Shown here in pieces: positions 60,180 to 64,000 of a stretch of 64,000 nt of DNA (positions within the stretch are counted from its first letter, which is position 1; each line of letters opens with the position of its first letter). This stretch comes from Schistocephalus solidus. Taxonomy: Eukaryota; Platyhelminthes; Cestoda; Diphyllobothriidea; Diphyllobothriidae. The notes under the pieces are model-generated. The model was not told the origin of the DNA. It saw only the letters and a program-made list of their open reading frames with translations, and did no database searches. The translations under genes and the position numbers were made by a program. The stretch lies in assembly GCA_017591395.1 (NCBI GenBank), contig WEDG01012052.1, forward strand, positions 22,521-86,520. Reading direction: 5' to 3'.

Positions 60180-61084
60180 TTAATGACCATGACGCTTAGC
60201 CCTCAAACGACGATCGCGCTCCTCAAGGACGCTCAGGCGGATGCCCTTGCCCTTCGGTAGGGAAACCCAGGCTTTGTTGGATTTTCCAATTATGAAGATG
60301 TTGTTCAGTCGGGTGACGAACTGATGTCCCATATTATCACGAACATGTACCATCTCCACTGAGCCAGGGTGACGCTCCCACTGGGTAATTACACCAACAC
60401 GGCCCAAGTTGTGACCGCCAGTCACCATGCAGACGTTTCCTAAATAGAAAAAAAAATTAATGCAAAAAACAACATACCAGGCTCAAATTTGATAAAGTTC
60501 AAGACCTTTCCGGTAGCAAGATCGATCTGGACGGTATCGTTAACTTTGATTTCGGGATCGGGATAGCGAATTGTGCGAGCATCGTGGGTGACAATATAAG
60601 GAACGTTGCCAGGCCCAGTCAAGACCTTGCGGATCTTGCAAAGCTTGTAAGTGGCCTCTTCCGGGTGGATACGGTGGATGGCGAAGCGCTTCTTCGTGTC
60701 GTAGATAAGGCGGAAGTGCTCGTTTGTTCGGTCAATCGAAATAACATCCATGAAGCCAGCAGGAAATTTCCTGTCAGTACGTACGCGGCCGTCAACTTTC
60801 ACGAGGCGCTGCTTGAGGATTTTAGTACACTCATCGTAGGTGAGAGCATACTTCAATCGATTTCTTAGGAATATAGCCAAAGGAAGGCACTCCCGTAGTT
60901 TGTGAGGGCCGGTGCTCGGTCGGGGAGCAAAGTTGCCCCCCAACTTGTCAAGCATCCAGTGCTTCGGCGCATTTAAACGCTTCAAGTGTTTTCGAATTCC
61001 TCTGACCTAAATTAATGCATATAATTATCAAACATTCATTAAAGCAGCAAAAAAACATTGACGAGAATGCACACTTACACCCAT
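60180..61084 (-). CDS. RPS4: Small ribosomal subunit protein eS4 (RPS4), three exons
   Basis: The protein is a structural component of the cytosolic 40S ribosomal subunit and binds 18S rRNA. Read on the minus strand, exon 1 is 61084-61079 (ATGGGT only), exon 2 is 61006-60478 and exon 3 is 60439-60180 including the stop. They sum to 795 bases, or 264 residues, against about 263 in other animals. The start reads [12 protein letters not shown] and runs into the hallmark [10 protein letters not shown], then [24 protein letters not shown] and [12 protein letters not shown]; after the second intron it continues [33 protein letters not shown] and GKGIRL. By family knowledge these cover the S4 N-terminal region, S4 RNA-binding domain, central domain and KOW motif. 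No frameshift or stop interrupts it, and splicing keeps frame (a Gly codon is split G|GA). The ATG is chosen because it gives the normal family start. I saw no clear AATAAA within about 100 bases of the stop. Confidence 0.97.
60440..60477 (-). other. eS4 intron 2 (38 bp)
   Basis: Read on the minus strand, the intron starts GTATGT and ends in a T-rich tract followed by TAG. Removing it joins KFEPG to NVCMVTGG in frame through a split Gly codon. At 38 bp it is near the lower limit for animal introns; introns of 30-40 bp are known in flatworms. Confidence 0.93.
61007..61078 (-). other. eS4 intron 1 (72 bp), directly after ATGGGT
   Basis: The minus-strand donor is a consensus GTAAGT and the acceptor ends TTTAG. 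Splicing gives ATG GGT | GTC AGA GGA ATT, which encodes the expected eS4 amino end. An intron two codons after the start is common in ribosomal protein genes. Confidence 0.9.
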
Positions 61085-61865
61085 GTTGACGCAACCGAGT
61101 TAGCCTCCACGCGTTCAATCAGTGACTTAAACAAAAATGAAACTTAACAATTTAAGTCGGGCGACGGTTATCTTTATACAGTTTCCACTATACACTCGTG
61201 CCTTGCTTTCGATTAATTAGGTGATCTGAACGCACATTATGTACAGGTAAATATTTATTTGCAGAGAATTAGGGCAAAGTTGCGAATTTCCAGGTTTTCG
61301 TAGGATTATTCGTGAATTCGTATACTGAATTTCCTATAGAAGGCGTGTACTCACTCGAATGTTCATGGCTATCAAAATAAAAGAAATAAGATTTTTTGGA
61401 ATTCGAATAACAGGGAAACTCTATAACTCATGTCCAAATCTGGAGATTCCACAAAGTTTGTCGTGAATAATCTTCCTTTTCGGAACCAGTGGTGTCATTT
61501 CTATAGCAGGTTGTGAACCTCTAGGAATTGTATCATTTTTCTCTTACTTGTCCTCCACATGACTTTTCTGAGGATGCAGTGCAAGATTATGGTCCTGTTC
61601 TTTGCAATCAACGCTTGGCTATCGCTTTTATGCAGAAATGTTATGTGCGCCAACGTCCACTCAAAAGGTAGTGTTTTTCTGTCAAATGAACTTTGAGAAG
61701 GCATTTACTGCGCTAAAGAAAGTTCAGTGGCCCGTTCTAAAGGAAACTTTGGTCAAACGTTGCCTGGCCCGAGAGACTTAAATTCTTTCAATTTCTCGAA
61801 TTCCCTTCGGATAAGACCTTCTGATAACAGGATATTGCTCTAGGTTGGAGCCGACAGGTCCATTA
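61085..61865. other. eS4 5' flank
   Basis: The minus-strand 5' untranslated region reads AACTCGGTTGCGTCAAC before ATG. No TATA box, TOP-type pyrimidine start or other promoter motif is clear. No gene is seen to 61865. Confidence 0.5.
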
Positions 61866-61870
61866 AGGAG

Positions 61871-62920
61871 CAATTCAATTCAATTCAATTCAATTTATTG
61901 AGGGAAATAGGCATGAGCCTTTGAGTACCCTATTTGTAACGTAAAATTAAGTGCGGTATACAGAGAAACCATGTGGGTTGCCAAGGTACAAAAGGCGGTC
62001 ATAAAATATGACAAGTGGTGCATGACTCTCGAGGGTTAAGATAAATTCCTCATCGCTCAGGCTCGTTTTGGAAAACAAAACTGTAAACGTTTCTTTTAAA
62101 GCTTTCCATCGATGTTGAAATCACAACGCCTTCAAAGAGGGCATTTCGTGGTTTAACCACTCTGACAGAGAAGGAGAAATTGCGCCCATCCCGTCTCGCC
62201 TGCTGTACGCGCAGTTTCAATGGGTGACCTCGGAGATGGGTCGTGGTGACAAATTCAAAGAAGTCCGAGAATTCCAGGCAACAATCCAATCCCTTTACAA
62301 TGCGGAATATCTGCAGGATATCACCACGCATTTGCCTATAACTCAAAGGGAACAGATTTAGATTCATTTGGCGGATGGGATATAGCAAGGAGCTTTGACT
62401 CCAAACCATTTTGGTGGCTTTCCTCTGTACTCTTTCGAGGCAGTTTTGATCTTAAACTGTCTAGGGTTTCCAGGCTTGCACAGCATATTCGAAATACGGC
62501 CTTATGAATGTTCCAAAAGTTTAAGCGAAGAGATCTTCATCGAAATCCAAAAAGACTCGTATGATGGCATGCAGCACCGCGATTGCGCTCTGCGCCACAT
62601 TTGAAAAGTGAAAGGATGGTTTTAAGGCGTGGTCGTCAGCACACCAAGGTCCTTTTGGGTTTCCACGTTTTGTAAGACTTCACCGTTGAGCAAGTAGCTG
62701 CTAATTTCGGCAGATTGAGATGGGTTGCCTAAGTGAAGTATTGTACACTTATCGACGTTGAACCGCAAAAGCCAATGGTTCGACCACTCCTCCAAGGGAG
62801 TTAGGTTGATCTGTTGTTTATCTTCGTCAGCAGGGCTCTGGATTAAATTCCAGATTTTAATGTTGTCGGCAAACATTACTGCTTCACAGTCAAGATTCCG
62901 GATACAATCATCCACGCAAG
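61871..62920 (-). mobile_element. 5'-truncated CR1-like LINE with (AATTG)n 3' tail
   Basis: Minus-strand pieces read VMFADNIKIWNLIQ (RT box F-A-D-D changed to F-A-D-N), NHWLLRFNVDKCTILHLG, QKDLGVLTT (62915-62622), then KMVWSQSSLLYPIRQ, SYRQMRGDILQIFRIVKG, TTHLRGHPLKLRVQQ, FSVRVVKPRNALFE and STSMESFKRNVYSFVF (62409-62050). Block order and wording fit CR1/jockey-like elements. A short 3' untranslated region ends in five tandem AATTG units (CAATT on the plus strand, 61871-61895), the kind of microsatellite end CR1 elements carry instead of poly(A). The 5' end is lost at about 62920. Confidence 0.82.
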
Positions 62921-62934
62921 TTTATACAGACAAA

Positions 62935-63292
62935 ATCAAATACAGTTAAATAGTTTACATCGAACGTGGAGTGGTACGATACACGTAAATTTAAATCTTG
63001 AAGTAACACTAATGGTTGGCTGAAGAGAGTCATGTAGCGAGAATCGTCGGTTATCAAAATCAAAGCAGTCGAGCTGTCGTTTGAACATATCCATTGCATT
63101 TGGTGTAATTATTTCCCTTTGAAGTGAGTTTCATGGTCAAGCCACTCGCTGACTGAAATAAAATTTCGTTGACCTATGCGTTTACATTCGCGTTTGACCT
63201 TAGATGGATGATCGCGTAGGTATGTCATGTTTGTAAACGCCAATGAATCTTCAAATTTCAGCTAACGTGCATGTCCGCAGATAATTTGGGAT
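62935..63292 (-). pseudogene. Second LINE RT C-terminal fragment, split by the hAT element
   Basis: Minus-strand frames read LAFTNMTYLRDHPSKVKREC, IGQRNFISVSEWLDHE, then IITPNAMDMFKRQLDCFDFD in another frame. These parallel TTHLRGHPLKLRVQQ, FSFSVRVV and SMESFKRNVYSF of the neighbouring copy but differ at most positions, so this is another, older family. Its upstream side is cut at 63293-63300, where the hAT element sits. Confidence 0.6.
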
Positions 63293-63300
63293 GTCTATAG

Positions 63301-63974
63301 CAGAGGTCGGCAAACTCCATCCTTTTATGCCAGATACGGCCTAGCTAGTATTCCAGTCTCGCCTTACGCCCCCTTGTTAATTATTGTTGATCCGGCCCTC
63401 GTTGACACCAAAGAAGGCATCAGTGTGCTGTCAACCCTGTGGAATCAATTCTCTTCGCGCTTCACGGATGTTCGTTCTCATTCGCAAGAGTTTAAGATTG
63501 CAGCACTCCTTTTGACTTTCCATATGACGAAGCCCTATTTGATGTGCAATTGGAGTTGATTGAGCAGCAGGCTTCGGAATTTCTCTTGTCCAAGTTTACT
63601 TCTTTCACTACTCTCATTTACATCTACCGTCAGCTGCTACATGCTCAGTTTCCAATGTTGGAAGCCCGTGCCAAGCGTGTGATCGCAATGTTTGGCAGCA
63701 CTTATTCGTGTGAGCAGCTGTTTTCCAAAATGAAGTTTTGTAAGAACAAGCTGCGCTCTCAGCTCACTGACAATCGCCTTACTGACATTATGTTGCTGAA
63801 CTCCTCATCATTAGCACCTGATATTGTATCTGTCTCTAAGAGCATGAAGCATCATGTTTCCCATTGATTGTACTGTCATTTTGAATAATAAACGTTTCCT
63901 TGGACACCTTGTTTCTTCTGGCCTTCTTCTGGCCTGAAATGGCGTAATATTCCGAAAAAGTTTGCTGACCCCTA
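63301..63974 (+). mobile_element. hAT transposon, internally deleted, with TIRs and 8-bp TSD
   Basis: The left end reads CAGAGGTCGGCAAACT and the right end, reverse complemented, TAGGGGTCAGCAAACT (13 of 16 match). The perfect 8-bp duplication GTCTATAG flanks it at 63293-63300 and 63975-63982. An 8-bp duplication and C/T-A-G-x-G-G-T-C ends are typical of hAT elements. At 674 bp it keeps only the C-terminal part of a transposase, so it is non-autonomous. Confidence 0.93.
63374..63867 (+). pseudogene. hAT transposase C-terminal (dimerisation) region, frameshifted
   Basis: Two overlapping frames make one family segment: ISVLSTLWNQFSSRFTDVRS (from 63374), then, after a frameshift near 63510, FDVQLELIEQQASEFLLSKF, ARAKRVIAMFGSTYSCEQLF, SKMKFCKNKLRSQLTDNRLT and stop at 63867. 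The block AKRVIAMFGSTYSCEQLFSKMK is the hAT C-terminal dimerisation motif, of the GTF2I-repeat/ZBED-like group. An AATAAA lies at 63887-63892. The DDE catalytic domain is mostly missing. The C-terminal frame still ends naturally, so the insertion looks fairly young. Confidence 0.87.
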
Positions 63975-64000
63975 GTCTATAGGATACAGGAAACATGTTT

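Overview
The window looks like flatworm nuclear DNA, most likely from a tapeworm of the Spirometra, Schistocephalus or Dibothriocephalus kind. This placement is an inference. It rests on a ribosomal protein gene with very short introns (38 and 72 bp), on retrotransposon protein pieces of types I associate with platyhelminths (apurinic-endonuclease LINEs ending in C2H2 fingers, Penelope-like GIY-YIG pieces), and on a dense tRNA-derived SINE family. No sequence search was possible.

Only two loci look like host protein genes. The certain one is the small-subunit ribosomal protein eS4 (RPS4) at 60180-61084 on the minus strand: three exons, 264 residues, all splice sites visible. The second is a possible first coding exon of an unrecognised, Ser/Ala/Thr-rich, regulator-like protein at 12815-13612 (minus), with CCAAT boxes upstream.

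The rest is mostly decayed mobile DNA. (1) One LINE family has endonuclease, reverse transcriptase and C-terminal C2H2 zinc fingers, followed by a roughly 1 kb 3' tail. It forms a chimeric near-complete copy at 18222-23530, a rearranged copy at 24039-26021, an endonuclease piece near 51.2-51.6 kb and about ten 3'-tail fragments; one tail copy (2761-3123) is flanked by a 15-bp direct repeat that looks like a target-site duplication. (2) A roughly 300-bp tRNA-derived SINE occurs as singles, head-to-tail dimers, inverted pairs, and once as a satellite-like tandem array (15405-16503) between two TA microsatellites. (3) CR1/jockey-like RT pieces lie at 14.4-15.1, 53.6 and 61.9-63.3 kb. (4) A Penelope-like GIY-YIG remnant lies at 34.5-35.0 kb and a Ty3/gypsy RT remnant at 41.6-41.9 kb. 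(5) A short hAT element (63301-63974) has recognisable terminal inverted repeats and perfect 8-bp target duplications, and sits inside an older LINE piece. (6) Foldback elements occur in two families: one with TTAGGG-like arms (1.9-2.5, 4.3-4.6, 41.3-41.5 kb) and one AT-rich (41.9-42.6, 47.6-48.6, 48.8-50.2 kb).

Long trinucleotide and dinucleotide microsatellites (GGA, AAT/AGT, TAC, ATC, TA, CA, poly-G) are scattered through the window and create many spurious homopolymer open frames. The remaining sequence shows no gene I can support. Coordinates of degenerate repeats are approximate by about 10-30 bp; the eS4 exon ends and the hAT ends were read base by base.
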